Counted from the first letter of the stretch, positions 8,548 to 18,300 are shown. The stretch is 56,289 nucleotides of DNA from JAGLQA01 sp023135565 (GCA_030639305.1 DAOWCY010000015.1:1-56289), one strand, 5' to 3'. Program-made: numbers and translations. Notes: a model not told the origin generated them from the letters alone.

Positions 8548-8580
8548 CGGCTGAATGCCGAATGCTGAGTGCTGAATGCT
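8548..8580. repeat. Short tandem repeat GCTGAATGC/GCCGAATGC
   Basis: About three imperfect ~10-bp units (GCTGAATGCC, GAATGCTGAG, TGCTGAATGC) lie between the tldD upstream region and the hairpin after the lipoprotein gene. No function is apparent. Confidence 0.5.
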
Positions 8581-8581
8581 T

Positions 8582-8617
8582 GTAAAAGTTAAGCTCCGCC
8601 AGGAGCTTAACTTTTAC
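8582..8617 (-). terminator. Strong hairpin directly after the BNR-like lipoprotein gene
   Basis: GTAAAAGTTAAGCTCC and its exact reverse complement are separated by 4 nt, giving a perfect 16-bp stem 3 nt after the stop codon of the lipoprotein gene (minus strand). No U-tract follows on the minus strand, so it may be a 3'-end-stabilising hairpin rather than a true intrinsic terminator. Confidence 0.55.
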
Positions 8618-8620
8618 TCT

Positions 8621-10246
8621 TTAATGGGTGCTGGCGGTGAAATAGACTTCCGGGGTGGGGGAATTCTCGCTGTTGTCCCAGGCGATGTAGATATTCCCGG
8701 CACTGTCTACAGCCATGTCTATCGAGCAGGAGAAAACCGTGCTGAGGGAGAACATTTGCGCCGTACCCCAGTTCCAGGAGACTCCGGCGCCTAAAGAACG
8801 GAAAAAATACGCTTCCCAAATAGCGCTGGAATAGTTGTAATCGCTAAAGCCTACGTTGACGTTCCCGGCGCTGTCTACGGCAGTGGCGTCGCCATTGTAA
8901 TGGCAGCCCATGGAAAACATATGGTCGCCAGCGCTCCAGGTGACACCGGCATCGGTGGAACGGGAGTAACGGAAAAAAGTATAGGGACAGACCGGGTCGT
9001 CCAGGTCCAGTTCTTTCCAAAAGATGAATAATTCTCCGCTGTTTCCCGGTTGAATGCTGATTTCCCGGGGATCAGGGGAATTATTCAGCCCCGTTGGGGA
9101 GTTCCATGTGGCGCCGCTGTCGCTGGAGCGTGACACATACACCCAGTCGCTGCCGCCGCTGTCGTCGCGCCAGGCGGAATGGATGTACCCATCCGGGTCT
9201 ACGGCGACAGCCGGTTCCCTGGAATTGCCGCCGTTATTGGAAATATTGACAGTGACACTCCAGCCGGCGTTTAAATCGGTAACACGACTGAAATATATCT
9301 CGTTATTGCCGGAACTATTGTCTTCCCAAACAGCGTTCAGGTTCCCGGAGGCATCGACGGTGACTACCGGCCCTTTAAAACCCGGTACAGATGCAATTTC
9401 CACCGGGGCCGTCCAGGTTACGCCGCTGTCGCTGGAAGTGCGCAGTATGGTTTCGGTATTACCCGACTCATACCTGGTCCAGAGGATATGCAGGTTTGTA
9501 GAGGGGGCGGCTTCCGCGCCGATAAAGAAAGGGCGGTCGGAAGCGGGGGAATAATTGGAAAGATTCAAGGCCGGGCTCCAGGTTGAACCGCTGTCGGTGG
9601 AACGGATGTAGTATACTTCGGTATTGCCTGAGACCTCTTCATTCCAGGCGATGTGCACATTGCCCGGGTGGTCTACGGCGATACGGGGAGCGGAAGAAGC
9701 GCCCGCTGTGTTGGAGACATTGCCGGACACATAGAAAGTATGGTCGCTGTTGATAGTGAAATTAAGCGTACCGGAATCGCCTCCCCCGGGAGAGGGATTG
9801 CGCACCCCTACCGGTATGGTTTTGGTGCTTGCGACTCCGGGAACTGCTGTTTTTTTGCCGGGATTATCTAATGGCGAGGAAATCCTTTCACCCACGTTCA
9901 TGGGCCGCGGGTCCGCACCTGTGCCGGTGGGGGAACCGGGTCCTGCTGCCGCGATGGCAGCCGTCATCAGTATATCGTCCGGTTCGATTTGGCAGGTCAG
10001 TTCCGTTGAACTGACAAAATTAGTGCTCCTGGGGATGCCGTCGAAAACGATGCTTGAATTAGTCACAAAGTTCGTACCTGTGGCAGTCAGGGTAAAAGTG
10101 GGTAAGTGTTCGACTTTCGACGTGGGTGAGATGGAAGTCAAAGTAGGCACCGGGTTGTCCGGCTCGTCTCCATTATCCACCGGTGTGCAGCCGGTTAATA
10201 TTAATATAAACAGCAGTGCCGCGGTGATATTAAAAAATTTGGGCAT
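8621..10246 (-). CDS. Surface lipoprotein with IPT/TIG-like domain and sialidase-type (BNR) beta-propeller
   Basis: This 541-residue exported lipoprotein has the signal sequence FFNITAALLFILILTGC with Cys20 as the lipid-modified residue. An Ig-like IPT/TIG segment follows (PTLTSISPTSKVEHLPTFTL, then TGTNFVTNSSIVFDG), and a Pro/Gly-rich linker around residues 110-155. From about residue 170 there are repeated blades with SxDxGxTW Asp-box motifs (STDSGSTWSP, SSDSGVTWTA, SSDSGATWNS, STDAGVTWSA) and AVDxxGN turns. Asp boxes are structural in sialidases and also in non-enzymatic propellers, so catalysis is not implied. The strong AAAGGAGGT Shine-Dalgarno supports the start. It is transcribed alone. 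Confidence 0.85.
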   Translation of the reverse strand: MPKFFNITAALLFILILTGCTPVDNGDEPDNPVPTLTSISPTSKVEHLPTFTLTATGTNFVTNSSIVFDGIPRSTNFVSSTELTCQIEPDDILMTAAIAAAGPGSPTGTGADPRPMNVGERISSPLDNPGKKTAVPGVASTKTIPVGVRNPSPGGGDSGTLNFTINSDHTFYVSGNVSNTAGASSAPRIAVDHPGNVHIAWNEEVSGNTEVYYIRSTDSGSTWSPALNLSNYSPASDRPFFIGAEAAPSTNLHILWTRYESGNTETILRTSSDSGVTWTAPVEIASVPGFKGPVVTVDASGNLNAVWEDNSSGNNEIYFSRVTDLNAGWSVTVNISNNGGNSREPAVAVDPDGYIHSAWRDDSGGSDWVYVSRSSDSGATWNSPTGLNNSPDPREISIQPGNSGELFIFWKELDLDDPVCPYTFFRYSRSTDAGVTWSAGDHMFSMGCHYNGDATAVDSAGNVNVGFSDYNYSSAIWEAYFFRSLGAGVSWNWGTAQMFSLSTVFSCSIDMAVDSAGNIYIAWDNSENSPTPEVYFTASTH

Positions 10247-10551
10247 AATTTTACCTCCTTTAAGCTAACCAGCCGGGGATGCTCAATTCCCTTTAAACTT
10301 TCCAGGATTAACGCGGTTTTTGGGAGATTCGGTTAAGACCTCACCCACCCGGTAATCCAGCATATCGATAAGAAAATAACGCATCCCCGGCTAACAATTT
10401 TAGCCCTATTATGCTTTATTAATACCTCCTGAAAAAGTCTGCTGAAAAAACAAAGCCCGCAGCGCACCCACCCTATGAGCCGCTTCGCGGCAGTACAACA
10501 GGGACAGGATACCGGGAATCAGATAAAAAACAAACTTTCCAGTAGTACAGA

Positions 10552-10579
10552 CTTTTCCTGAGACTACGCTCAGGAAAAG
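10552..10579. repeat. Hairpin in the 10.2-10.9 kb intergenic region
   Basis: CTTTTCCTGAG, loop ACTACG, then the exact complement CTCAGGAAAAG: an 11-bp perfect stem. It sits directly before the first copy of the 62-bp direct repeat. The preceding stretch (10247-10551) holds one repeat module (TATGAGCCGCTTCGCGGCAG near 10480) and nothing else I recognise. Confidence 0.55.
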
Positions 10580-10583
10580 AACC

Positions 10584-10645
10584 GCTTGGCGGCGGAACGT
10601 GAATTATGTCAAACATGTTCATCAATACCGCCATGTAGTGGCACA
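10584..10645. repeat. Structured direct repeat, copy A
   Basis: The segment runs from GCTTGGCGGCGGAACGTG to ACCGCCATGTAGTGGCACA and can fold through TGGCGG/CCGCCA. It is about 75 percent identical to copy B at 10842-10904, which lies between this copy and the RRM gene. Both are preceded by an unrelated strong hairpin. Function unknown; possible 3'-UTR structure or remnant of a mobile element. Confidence 0.55.
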
Positions 10646-10767
10646 TTTAAAACAAGATAGTCGTGCTAATCGCTTTTTAAAATTCTAAGGCTCAGCTTGA
10701 AAGAGGTATAATCTTGCGGGGAAGGGAGTACCCAGCTCAACTTTTTAGAGGGTCTGCTTTTCGCTGT

Positions 10768-10812
10768 ACACTATGTTCATTACACTACTGTACTGTGTAA
10801 TGAACATAGTGT
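10768..10812. repeat. Perfect 18-bp inverted repeat with following T-run
   Basis: ACACTATGTTCATTACAC and its exact complement flank a 9-nt loop (TACTGTACT). A run of T follows on the plus strand, so it would act as an intrinsic-type terminator for plus-strand transcription, but no plus-strand gene precedes it. It may also be a regulatory palindrome. Confidence 0.55.
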
Positions 10813-10841
10813 TTTTTCAAAACTAAGCTTGAAAAAAAGCT

Positions 10842-10904
10842 GCCTGGCGGTGGGAACTTGAAATATGTTCAACATGTTGTTTATTACCACCATGTAATGG
10901 CATA
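10842..10904. repeat. Structured direct repeat, copy B
   Basis: The segment runs from GCCTGGCGGTGGGAACTTG to ACCACCATGTAATGGCATA. It begins 14 nt downstream of the stop codon of the RRM gene (minus strand), so it would be in the 3' UTR of that mRNA. Compensatory changes keep the GGCGGT/ACCACC-type pairing. Confidence 0.55.
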
Positions 10905-10917
10905 AAGATAGAGAGAT

Positions 10918-11271
10918 TTAGTAACGCCTGCCGCCGCCACCGCCACCGCCGCCGCCATAACCGCCGCCGCCGCGACCGCCGCCGCCGCCACCTCTGCTGC
11001 CGCCTCTGCCGCCGCCGCCTCCGCCGCTGCGGCGATCGGTTTGGGGACGAGCTTCATCGACTCTCATAGTCCGGCCTTTGAAATCGGTGCCGTCTAATTT
11101 TTCTTTGGCGCTTTCAGCTTCCTCCGGGGTAGACATTTCGACAAAGCCGAAACCTTTCCCTTCGATTAATTTTACTTCGATAACCGTGCCGTGTCCCTGG
11201 AACAGTTCTTCGAGATCTTGTTGGGTGGTTTCGTAATTGAGGTTACCCACATAAAGTTTGTTGGTCTGCAT
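10918..11271 (-). CDS. RRM-type glycine-rich RNA-binding protein
   Basis: This 117-residue protein has one RNA-recognition motif (residues 5-78) and a Gly/Arg-rich tail (about 84-117) of RGG and GGG runs. RNP2 is LYVGNL (6-11) and RNP1 is KGFGFVEM (about 39-46). Such proteins are cold-inducible RNA chaperones in cyanobacteria and several other phyla. The start has a strong TAGGAGG Shine-Dalgarno. The 5' leader is about 75 nt long and the 3' side carries two structured direct repeats, so post-transcriptional control is plausible. It is not part of an operon. Confidence 0.92.
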   Translation of the reverse strand: MQTNKLYVGNLNYETTQQDLEELFQGHGTVIEVKLIEGKGFGFVEMSTPEEAESAKEKLDGTDFKGRTMRVDEARPQTDRRSGGGGGGRGGSRGGGGGGRGGGGYGGGGGGGGGRRY

Positions 11272-11355
11272 TTGGACCTCCTAATTAATTTTTATCATTT
11301 GGTGGTGGAGGCGATTATGCAGTTATAATAGCCCTTCCTAACAAATGAAAAATTA

Positions 11356-11383
11356 ATTATATCATATTTTTATTTTTTTGCAA
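11356..11383 (-). promoter_or_regulatory. Promoter of the RRM gene
   Basis: Minus strand TTGCAA (11378-11383), 16 nt, TATAAT (11356-11361). It leaves a leader of roughly 75 nt before the ATG at 11271. Confidence 0.6.
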
Positions 11384-11439
11384 TCAACTTTGCCGCTAAT
11401 TATCCAGTTTTAGGAAAAAAACCGGTAAATACAGCAAAA

Positions 11440-11650
11440 TACAGGTGAAAACGAGGGGTTGGCCCCTTATAGGCTCCCCACGCCGTGGGGCAAACTTCCG
11501 GGAAGTACTCGAGCTAATTGTAATTTTTGGCTGTTTTCCATATTTCGGCCAGGGGGCGCTTTTGAAAAACTGCCCCCTGGACCCCCACAAAACTTTTGTT
11601 GAACGAGAAACGCACCTAATTGGCTCCCCACGCCCTGGGGCCTCGCTGCA
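11440..11650 (+). repeat. Dispersed modular repeat, copy 4
   Basis: Modules seen are two TAGGCTCCCCACGCCGTGGGG-type hairpins and a variant core, AGGGGGCGCTTTTGAAAAAC with GCCCCCTGGACCCCCACAAAACTTTTGTTGAACGAG. This variant core is the form that also lies in frame inside the TerB-C gene at 35.9 kb. The copy fills the gap between the RRM and peptidase genes. Confidence 0.75.
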
Positions 11651-11653
11651 GGG

Positions 11654-13717
11654 TTATTTAATGTGTTTTAAGGCTTCTTCCGCCGCCTGCAAAAGCGGCT
11701 CGATCGAAATCTCTTCGCCGACGGCATTCTTCATCCATAACTGGGGAATCAACTTACCGGCCGAAAACATACGCTCAACCTCTTTGGCAAAATCTTTCCC
11801 GGCTATGAACTGCTTGACCTGGAATTTGATCAGTTCACCGTAAGCATAAGCAGATAAATAAAGCGGGTAAGCGATCATGTGAGAATAAATCCCCAGGATA
11901 GGCTGGTCTTCCATGCCGTAAACAGGCGCGAAATATTTGTTCCAGACGTCTTTGGAAATCTTAATCACCGCCTCTTTTAATTGACCGGGCGTGGTTTCCG
12001 GATTGTCGTACATCCATTTCCAGACCGCCATGTCCACCAAAGATATGCCCATGATCTCATAAGCGGACCAGACTGTGTCCAGGCTATATAAGTAATCTTT
12101 GTTGGGGTCGGTCTCTTCCATGCCTAACAACTCTAAGTCCCTGGCCTGGAAAAGAAACGCCAAAGCTTCGGTAAAAGCCGTGTTGGGCACACCCTGCATC
12201 ATGTAATAATCGACGTCATGAAGCGATATGGTCTGCTCTACATTATGACCGAATTCATGTATGGCAATATTATAGCCTTTATAATTCATCCCTCCGGCAG
12301 GCACCCGCGTCCTGAGATGCGCTTTCTCGGCTTTCATGTTCGCGCCCCAGGCATGACCGGAACCACGGGCCGGATCAACCGTAATCTTCGAGGCCAGGAA
12401 AGCAGCCTTCTCTCCAGGGAAACCCAATTTTAACAGGATGTTGGGCAAATCTTTCTCCAGGGCCGCCGCGGTTGGGTATTTAGCCCGGGTTCTTCGGTTC
12501 AACTCTTCTTCGTTTATTCCGCTCCTGGCTTTAAAACCGTCATACCAGATGTCGAAAGGTTTTAGGTCCCGGTTCAAGCGTTTCTTAATCAATTCGGCCA
12601 CCTGCTTCAATACAGGCGAGGAAGCAAATTCGGCAAACCGGGCTTCCACTTCAGGCTGGGAAATCTCCATGCCGCCGTCAAAAGCTGCTTTGATAAAGGT
12701 TTCCATTCCCGGCGGGTTATAGCGGTCCATGGCTTTTATTGCCAGGAAGTTATTCAACAGGTGCTCATAGCGGGTTTCCTTTTCAGGCTGAAATTCGATC
12801 TCTTTGCCCTCTTTGTATACTTTGTTGTCGAAAGGGTCCCATTCCAATTCGCTATTGTTGATCACCTGCCGCGGTATCTCCTGGGAAACGATATGCTGCA
12901 TGACTTCGTAGATTATTTCCTGTTTCTCTAAACCGCCATCCACGCCGTAGTTGGCTTTTAGCTCGTCCCTTAAATTCCAGTGCACCAACAGTTTCATGTC
13001 TGCGGGGAATATTTTTTCGCCTTTTTCGTTTAGCACATGGCCCATAAAAATATTGTAATCGGCGATATAAATGTCGGTGGCGGTACTTACTTCGTTATAA
13101 TTTTGTTTGATTTCGGCCGGCATCCGCGACGGGAACACATCCCCCATACGCGCATAAGCCCATTCTTTCCGGCTCCAGTCGGGACCCGATTTTTTTTTCT
13201 CTTCCAAAGAATAAAAAGGGAAATTCAAGGCGCTGACAAAAGCGATTTTATTGGCGTAAAAATCATCTTCTAAATGAGCGTCCACGCCATAACTGCCGAA
13301 TAAGCGGTCGATGTTATGCACCGGGCCGGCGTCTAAGTCTAAAACGCTTTTCAAGTCTAAGGTTATCCTGTTAAAATGTCCCCACAGCGCTTCAAAATAG
13401 AAGGAAAATTTGTTAAAGACCAGTTCCCGCTCCTCTTCGGAGACGATAAGATTTTTCGTGCAAAATTTCTCGAAATCGCTGTCGGAGCCGTCATTTTTTT
13501 TCCATAACCGGGCCACCTGGCGTACCCCTTTTTCGATACGTTCTTTATGTTCCGGGCCGCATTTTTCGCTTAATGCCGCGGAGACTTTAGCGATCAGCGC
13601 TTTAGGCAAAACGGAAACTCCTTCGTTTTCCTGCGCCGGTTCTTTGCATTTGCACTGGTAGAAGAATGCCAGTGAAATAATCATTAAAAAAATAATCAAA
13701 ACGGTTGTTTTTTTCAT
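11654..13717 (-). CDS. M3-like gluzincin metallopeptidase, exported
   Basis: This 687-residue protein has an N-terminal hydrophobic export segment (TTVLIIFLMIISLAFFYQC). The Cys-rich YQCKC that follows could be a non-canonical lipidation site. The zinc site is HEFGH at residues 487-491 with the third ligand probably Glu517 (TEALAF), the gluzincin spacing used by M3/M32-type oligopeptidases. The long helical N-terminal half fits the same fold. It probably degrades peptides in the periplasm or at the surface. The start is preceded by TTGGAGAAG. It stands alone between repeat-filled gaps. The subfamily was not determined. Confidence 0.8.
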   Translation of the reverse strand: MKKTTVLIIFLMIISLAFFYQCKCKEPAQENEGVSVLPKALIAKVSAALSEKCGPEHKERIEKGVRQVARLWKKNDGSDSDFEKFCTKNLIVSEEERELVFNKFSFYFEALWGHFNRITLDLKSVLDLDAGPVHNIDRLFGSYGVDAHLEDDFYANKIAFVSALNFPFYSLEEKKKSGPDWSRKEWAYARMGDVFPSRMPAEIKQNYNEVSTATDIYIADYNIFMGHVLNEKGEKIFPADMKLLVHWNLRDELKANYGVDGGLEKQEIIYEVMQHIVSQEIPRQVINNSELEWDPFDNKVYKEGKEIEFQPEKETRYEHLLNNFLAIKAMDRYNPPGMETFIKAAFDGGMEISQPEVEARFAEFASSPVLKQVAELIKKRLNRDLKPFDIWYDGFKARSGINEEELNRRTRAKYPTAAALEKDLPNILLKLGFPGEKAAFLASKITVDPARGSGHAWGANMKAEKAHLRTRVPAGGMNYKGYNIAIHEFGHNVEQTISLHDVDYYMMQGVPNTAFTEALAFLFQARDLELLGMEETDPNKDYLYSLDTVWSAYEIMGISLVDMAVWKWMYDNPETTPGQLKEAVIKISKDVWNKYFAPVYGMEDQPILGIYSHMIAYPLYLSAYAYGELIKFQVKQFIAGKDFAKEVERMFSAGKLIPQLWMKNAVGEEISIEPLLQAAEEALKHIK

Positions 13718-13844
13718 ATAACTTCTCCAAATTTTTTAGATTCATAAGAGTAATAAGTTACCATAATTCGTCCTGATATGCAATAACTATTCTTAATTTT
13801 GACTATCCGGTTTTGGGGAAAATGAGGAGCGCTTCTAATTCATC

Positions 13845-13912
13845 AAAAGTTTTGTTCAAACTTTTTCCAAAAGTTTGGCCCCCGGCAGGGTCGCCGAAGG
13901 CAATGCCTGCGC
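13845..13912 (-). repeat. Dispersed modular repeat core, copy 5
   Basis: The inverted core AAAAGTTTTGTTCAAAC, TTTTTCCAAAAGTTTGG, CCCCCGGCAGGGTCGCCGAAGGC lies upstream of the AAA ATPase promoter. No terminal repeats are present. The rest of 13718-13952 holds no gene. Confidence 0.75.
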
Positions 13913-13952
13913 CCAACATTCGTTTAAAATTATGATGAAGGGCCAGGCTCCT

Positions 13953-13981
13953 TTGACAGGAAAAGGATGATATGTTAAAAT
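13953..13981 (+). promoter_or_regulatory. Promoter of the AAA ATPase/wHTH gene
   Basis: TTGACA (13953-13958), 17 nt, TAAAAT (13976-13981). The palindromic operator starts 5 nt downstream and so covers the predicted transcription start. Confidence 0.7.
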
Positions 13982-13985
13982 GATT

Positions 13986-14022
13986 CGACTCGTAAATTTA
14001 CGAGTCGTATTTTTACGAGTTG
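13986..14022 (+). promoter_or_regulatory. Palindromic operator plus extra half-site
   Basis: CGACTCGTAAA followed immediately by its reverse complement TTTACGAGTCG forms a perfect 22-bp palindrome. A third half-site, TTTTACGAGTTG, follows 3 nt later (14011-14022). The array lies over the transcription start and before the Shine-Dalgarno of the ATPase gene, the right place for repression. The gene product has a C-terminal winged-helix-like region, so autoregulation is the simplest inference. Confidence 0.7.
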
Positions 14023-14042
14023 AAACAAAAAGAGGTGAAGTT

Positions 14043-15179
14043 ATGAGAAACCCTTTCCGTTTCGGTCAATTGGTCAAAGGAGAAAATTTTTGCAACCGGG
14101 GCACAGAACTCACAGAAATAAAAAAAGCCATCAACAACAACTACTCTTTCTGGATTTATTCACCGCGCCGTTTCGGGAAAACGTCTCTAATCTTAAAAGC
14201 CTTCGAGGAATTACCGGAAATTACAACTATTTATATAGACCTGTATAACGTTCAATCCCTGGATGCGTTTGCCGAAAAATACTCGCAGGAGGTGCTGAAA
14301 AACCTTCTCGATTGGAAAAAAAATATAAAAAGTATCGGGAAAAAAATATCCGGTTTTTTTAAAAGTATCGTCCCTAAAATATCCTTTGACGCCTCGGGCA
14401 ATCCCACCATCACTTTCGAACCCCAGGCAATCGAAAAAAAATCGGACATCGAAAACATCCTGTACATCCCGGAAAAAATCGCCGCTGAACAAGGACGTCA
14501 TATTTGTATCGCTTTTGACGAGTTCCAGGAAGTGCGGCGCATCGAACCGTTCCTGGTTAACTGGATGCGTTCCGCTTTCCAGGGGCACCGTTTTATTTCC
14601 TATGTTTTCTTAGGCAGCAAGCAGTCATTGATGGAGACGATATTTGCCGATACCGACTCGCCTTTTTATGAATTTGGGTTTAAAATACCTATCGCCGAAA
14701 TCAGCCGCCGGGATTGGCTGCATTTTTTAAAGGAGAAATTCGCTCAGACCGGCCTGGAAGTCAGTGATAACACCCTCGATTCTATCGTTAAAAAATCGGC
14801 GGGCCATCCTCATTTTACCCAATATTTTGCCTCGGTGGTTTGGGAATTGCTTTTAGAGGGCTTCGACGAGAACGAACCGGGTTTTACAGCCACCTGGATG
14901 CAGCGGATTGTTGCCGGACAATCTATCGTTTTCCAGGACATGTTCGACCAGTTAAATAAAAACCAGCGTAAAATCCTGGTGGCCACTGCTTCATTAGGCG
15001 CGGAAGATCGATTGTTTTCAGAAAACTATCGCCGCCGGTTTCGTTTACCGGCCACTTCCACCCTATCGGTAAATATAAATTCTCTCCTGCGGAAAGGGAT
15101 GATCTATAAGAAAAACGGCAGTTATATTGTAGTCAACCCGGTTTTTAAGGAATGGTTAATTAATTCTTTTGCGGCGTAA
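14043..15179 (+). CDS. AAA family ATPase with C-terminal winged-helix-like domain (Arch_ATPase/COG1672 type)
   Basis: This 378-residue P-loop protein begins NPFRFGQLVKGENFCNRGTE, the usual opening of this ATPase group. It has Walker A SPRRFGKTS at about 40-48 and Walker B ICIAFDEFQEV near residue 155-165. The C-terminal part (NKNQRKILVATASLG ... SVNINSLLRKGMIYKKNG) reads as a winged helix. I chose the ATG at 14043, which has a GAGGTGA Shine-Dalgarno; an in-frame ATG at 13980 overlaps the -10 box. Relatives are widespread, of uncertain function, and often occur with accessory or defence genes. The operator in front suggests tight repression. Confidence 0.8.
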   Translation: MRNPFRFGQLVKGENFCNRGTELTEIKKAINNNYSFWIYSPRRFGKTSLILKAFEELPEITTIYIDLYNVQSLDAFAEKYSQEVLKNLLDWKKNIKSIGKKISGFFKSIVPKISFDASGNPTITFEPQAIEKKSDIENILYIPEKIAAEQGRHICIAFDEFQEVRRIEPFLVNWMRSAFQGHRFISYVFLGSKQSLMETIFADTDSPFYEFGFKIPIAEISRRDWLHFLKEKFAQTGLEVSDNTLDSIVKKSAGHPHFTQYFASVVWELLLEGFDENEPGFTATWMQRIVAGQSIVFQDMFDQLNKNQRKILVATASLGAEDRLFSENYRRRFRLPATSTLSVNINSLLRKGMIYKKNGSYIVVNPVFKEWLINSFAA

Positions 15180-15279
15180 GCTCCGCGCCCCAGCCCCGGC
15201 AAAAAAACGGCTGCTATTCTTTGTTCTGAAGGGTGTCTAAGCACTCTCTTGCGAAATTAATGGTAGAGAATCCTGGGGA

Positions 15280-15308
15280 TTGAAAAAAAGAGCCATTTAT
15301 GCTATAAA
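15280..15308 (+). promoter_or_regulatory. Promoter of the ankyrin gene, predicted leaderless
   Basis: TTGAAA (15280-15285), 17 nt, TATAAA (15303-15308), then only 5 nt to the ATG at 15314. There is no Shine-Dalgarno. Confidence 0.55.
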
Positions 15309-15313
15309 CAAAC

Positions 15314-18300
15314 ATGGATTGCAAGAATGAATGCTATAACTTAAAACGTGGAACGGCTGCTCTTTGCGCTTTTTTACTCTTGTTTCTACTAACTTTTCCC
15401 CTCTACTGTCAAAACGACGAATTAGACCGGGAACTGCTCTTTGCCGTAGAATTAGAAGGGGTCGCCAAAGTAAAAGAATTAGTGGAGCAGGGAGCGGATG
15501 TCAATTGCAAGGGATACAACGGCGAAACCCCTCTCCTGCTGGCGGTAATCGGCAAAAAAATAGATGTAGTTAGATACCTGTTGGAGAAAGGCGCCGGTAT
15601 CGATATCAAAAACAAAAAAGGCGAAAGCCCCCTGTCCCGGGCAGTAGAAAAAGATTATAAAGAGATTATGGAACTGCTGCTGGAAAAAGGCGCCGCCGCG
15701 GACGAAAAAAGCAAAACCCTATGGACGTCCCGTCTTTTTGCCGCCGTAGAAAACGGCCATAAGGAAAGCGCCTTAGACCTTATCGACAAAGGGGCGGATA
15801 TTCATGCTAAAAACCCCGCCGGCCAACCCCTACTTTCCCGGGCTATTTACCCGGGCGGTAAAGAGATGGTGGCAGCTCTCATTCAAAAAGGAGCCGCTGT
15901 CGATGCCGTGGATGAACAGGGCGCTGCCCCGCTGCACCGGGCTGCCGAAAAAGGAGATTTAGAGATCGTCAAACTCCTGGTGGAAAATGGAGCCCGGGTC
16001 GATATAAGAGATAAAAAGAAAAAGTCCCCCCTCAGCCGGGCAATAGCTAACCGCAGCGCTGAAATCGCAGCCTATTTAACGGCAAAAGGAGCGCCGCTGA
16101 CCGGGGCAGTTAAAGCCTTTTGGGGAGAACTGCTGCACGAAACCATTACCGCCGGCAGCGAAGCGGATGTAAAAGCAATATTGGCAAAAGGAGCCGCTGT
16201 AGAAGCAAAAGACAGCCGGGGCAGGACCCCGCTGCACACCGCCGCTGCCGCCGGAAAACCCGGTATCGTTTCCCTGCTGTTGGAAAAAGGAGGCGATCTT
16301 CTCAGCAAAGATAATGACGGGAATACGCTGCTGCACACTGCCGCCTCAGTGGGTATGATGGATTTAGTGCGTTATATCGTGCAAAGGAACCCCAAAGTCG
16401 ATACCCGTAATCGCGAAGGCCGCACCCCGCTCTATACGGCAGCGTCGGGGAATCACATAGATATTGTCACCTTTCTCTATGAAAGCGGGGCCACCACACC
16501 GGGCAGCAGAACCGCCACCGCCATCCTGCTTCATGACATAGTAAAAAAAGGGCGCAGAGCGCTCTTAGACATCCTGGTGGCCAAAGGAACAACCCTGGAA
16601 CTCAAAGACCCTTTAGGCAATACCCTGCTCCATAACGCAGCCGCCGCCGGCCGGGAAGAAATAGCAGCTTTCCTCTTAGAACAAGGTTTAGATATGAATG
16701 TCATCAACCTGTACGGTCAAACGCCCATCTATCTATCGGCCCGGGCCGGTTTCCCGGCCATCTGCACCCTTTTAATCGACGCCGGCGCAGACATCGACAT
16801 CCGGGACCGGCAGGGCAAATCGCCCCTTTCTGAAGCCGTAGAACAGGGCAAAGCCGGGATAGTCGAATTACTACTGCAAAAAGGCGCCTCTTTAGAGGCA
16901 AAATTCCCCCGGGGCCGTACTTTGCTGCACCGCGCCCTAATCTTAAAAAGGAAATATATAACCCGGCTTTTGATCCGCCATGGAGCCGATGTGTCGGCAG
17001 CGGACTCAGACAGCAATACCCCGCTCCACTTTGCCGCCGACGCAGACCTAACCGCCGCCGCCCAACTGCTGGTAGAGAAAGGCGCGAATATCGATGCCGT
17101 AAATTATCTTAACCGCACCCCCCTGCACCGGGCCGTATTGAAAGATAGTAAACGCACCGCCGCACTTTTAGTTAAATCAGGGGCAAATCTCGATATTGCC
17201 GACCACGATTGTCTTACTCCCCTCTACCTGGCCGTACTCCACGACAAAGAGGACAGCGTAGTGCTGCTGTTAATGAACGGCGCCGACGAAAACGTCAAAG
17301 ACAGGCTGGGCTGGACACCCCTGCACCGGGCCGCCTACTACAAGAAAAACTGGCCGGCAGAATTATTGATCGAAAAGGGCGCGGACTTAGATTTGCGTAA
17401 CGGCAATGGTGAAACGCCCCTCTACTGCGCCGCCACAACCGGGAACTTAGTAATCGCGGCGCTGCTCCTCGAGAAAAAAGCAGACCCCGACATCAAAACC
17501 GGTGCCGGGCTCAGCGTCTTAGATTGGGCTGTGGAGCATGAAGACGAAGACCTAATCAACTTACTGGTACGCAGCGGCGCCAATGTCAACATCCCCGACA
17601 GGGATGGCGATGTAGCCCTTATCAAAGCAGTCAAAAAAAGCTTAACCGGGATTTTTCACCTGCTGGTGCGCAGCAAAAGCGCCGACTTAAATGCAACCGA
17701 CAAAGACGGTTATACCCCTATCTATTGGGCATTAAAAAATCTCAACGAAGAGGCTTTTCTCTGCCTGTTAGACAGCGGTGCCGACACCGCCATCCGCTGT
17801 GAAAGCGGCTCTTCCCTGCTGCACCTAACTGCAAAAATGGGCCGCCCCGGATTAGCCGGTCTCCTGGTGCAGGAAGGAGCGCCAGTCGATGCCGAAGACC
17901 GCTTCGAACGCACACCGCTGTTGATCGCCGTTTTGCACGGCCATTTCGACGTGGCCCGCATCCTGGTCGACAGCGCCGCCCACACCTGGGTAAAACATGA
18001 AGGCGAACGCACCCTGCTGCACCTGACCGCAAAGGCTGGAGATAAAGATTTTGCCGCCCTGCTCCTGGAAAAGAGAGCGCGTATCGATGCCCGGGACATC
18101 TTCAAACGCACCCCCCTAAGCGAAGCCGCCTATTACGGCAGCGCCGCAGCAGCCTCTCTTTTGATCGAAAATGGCGCCAAAATAGACCTCCCTGATGAAA
18201 ACGGTTGGACGCCTCTGCATTGGGCGGTTTTTGAGAAAAAAGACGACTTAGTGCTGCTGTTGATCGAGAAGAAAGCAAAAATTAACGCCAAAAGCACCTA

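Noticed and set aside
9054..10268. Long plus-strand frames opposite the BNR-like lipoprotein gene
   Set aside because: They mirror a gene with a lipobox, Asp boxes and a strong Shine-Dalgarno on the minus strand; no own start signals.
10584..10904. 5S rRNA or tRNA-like RNA (TGCCTGGCGG resembles the start of 5S rRNA)
   Set aside because: The match ends after about ten bases and the length is only about 62 nt; no 5S secondary structure can be drawn.
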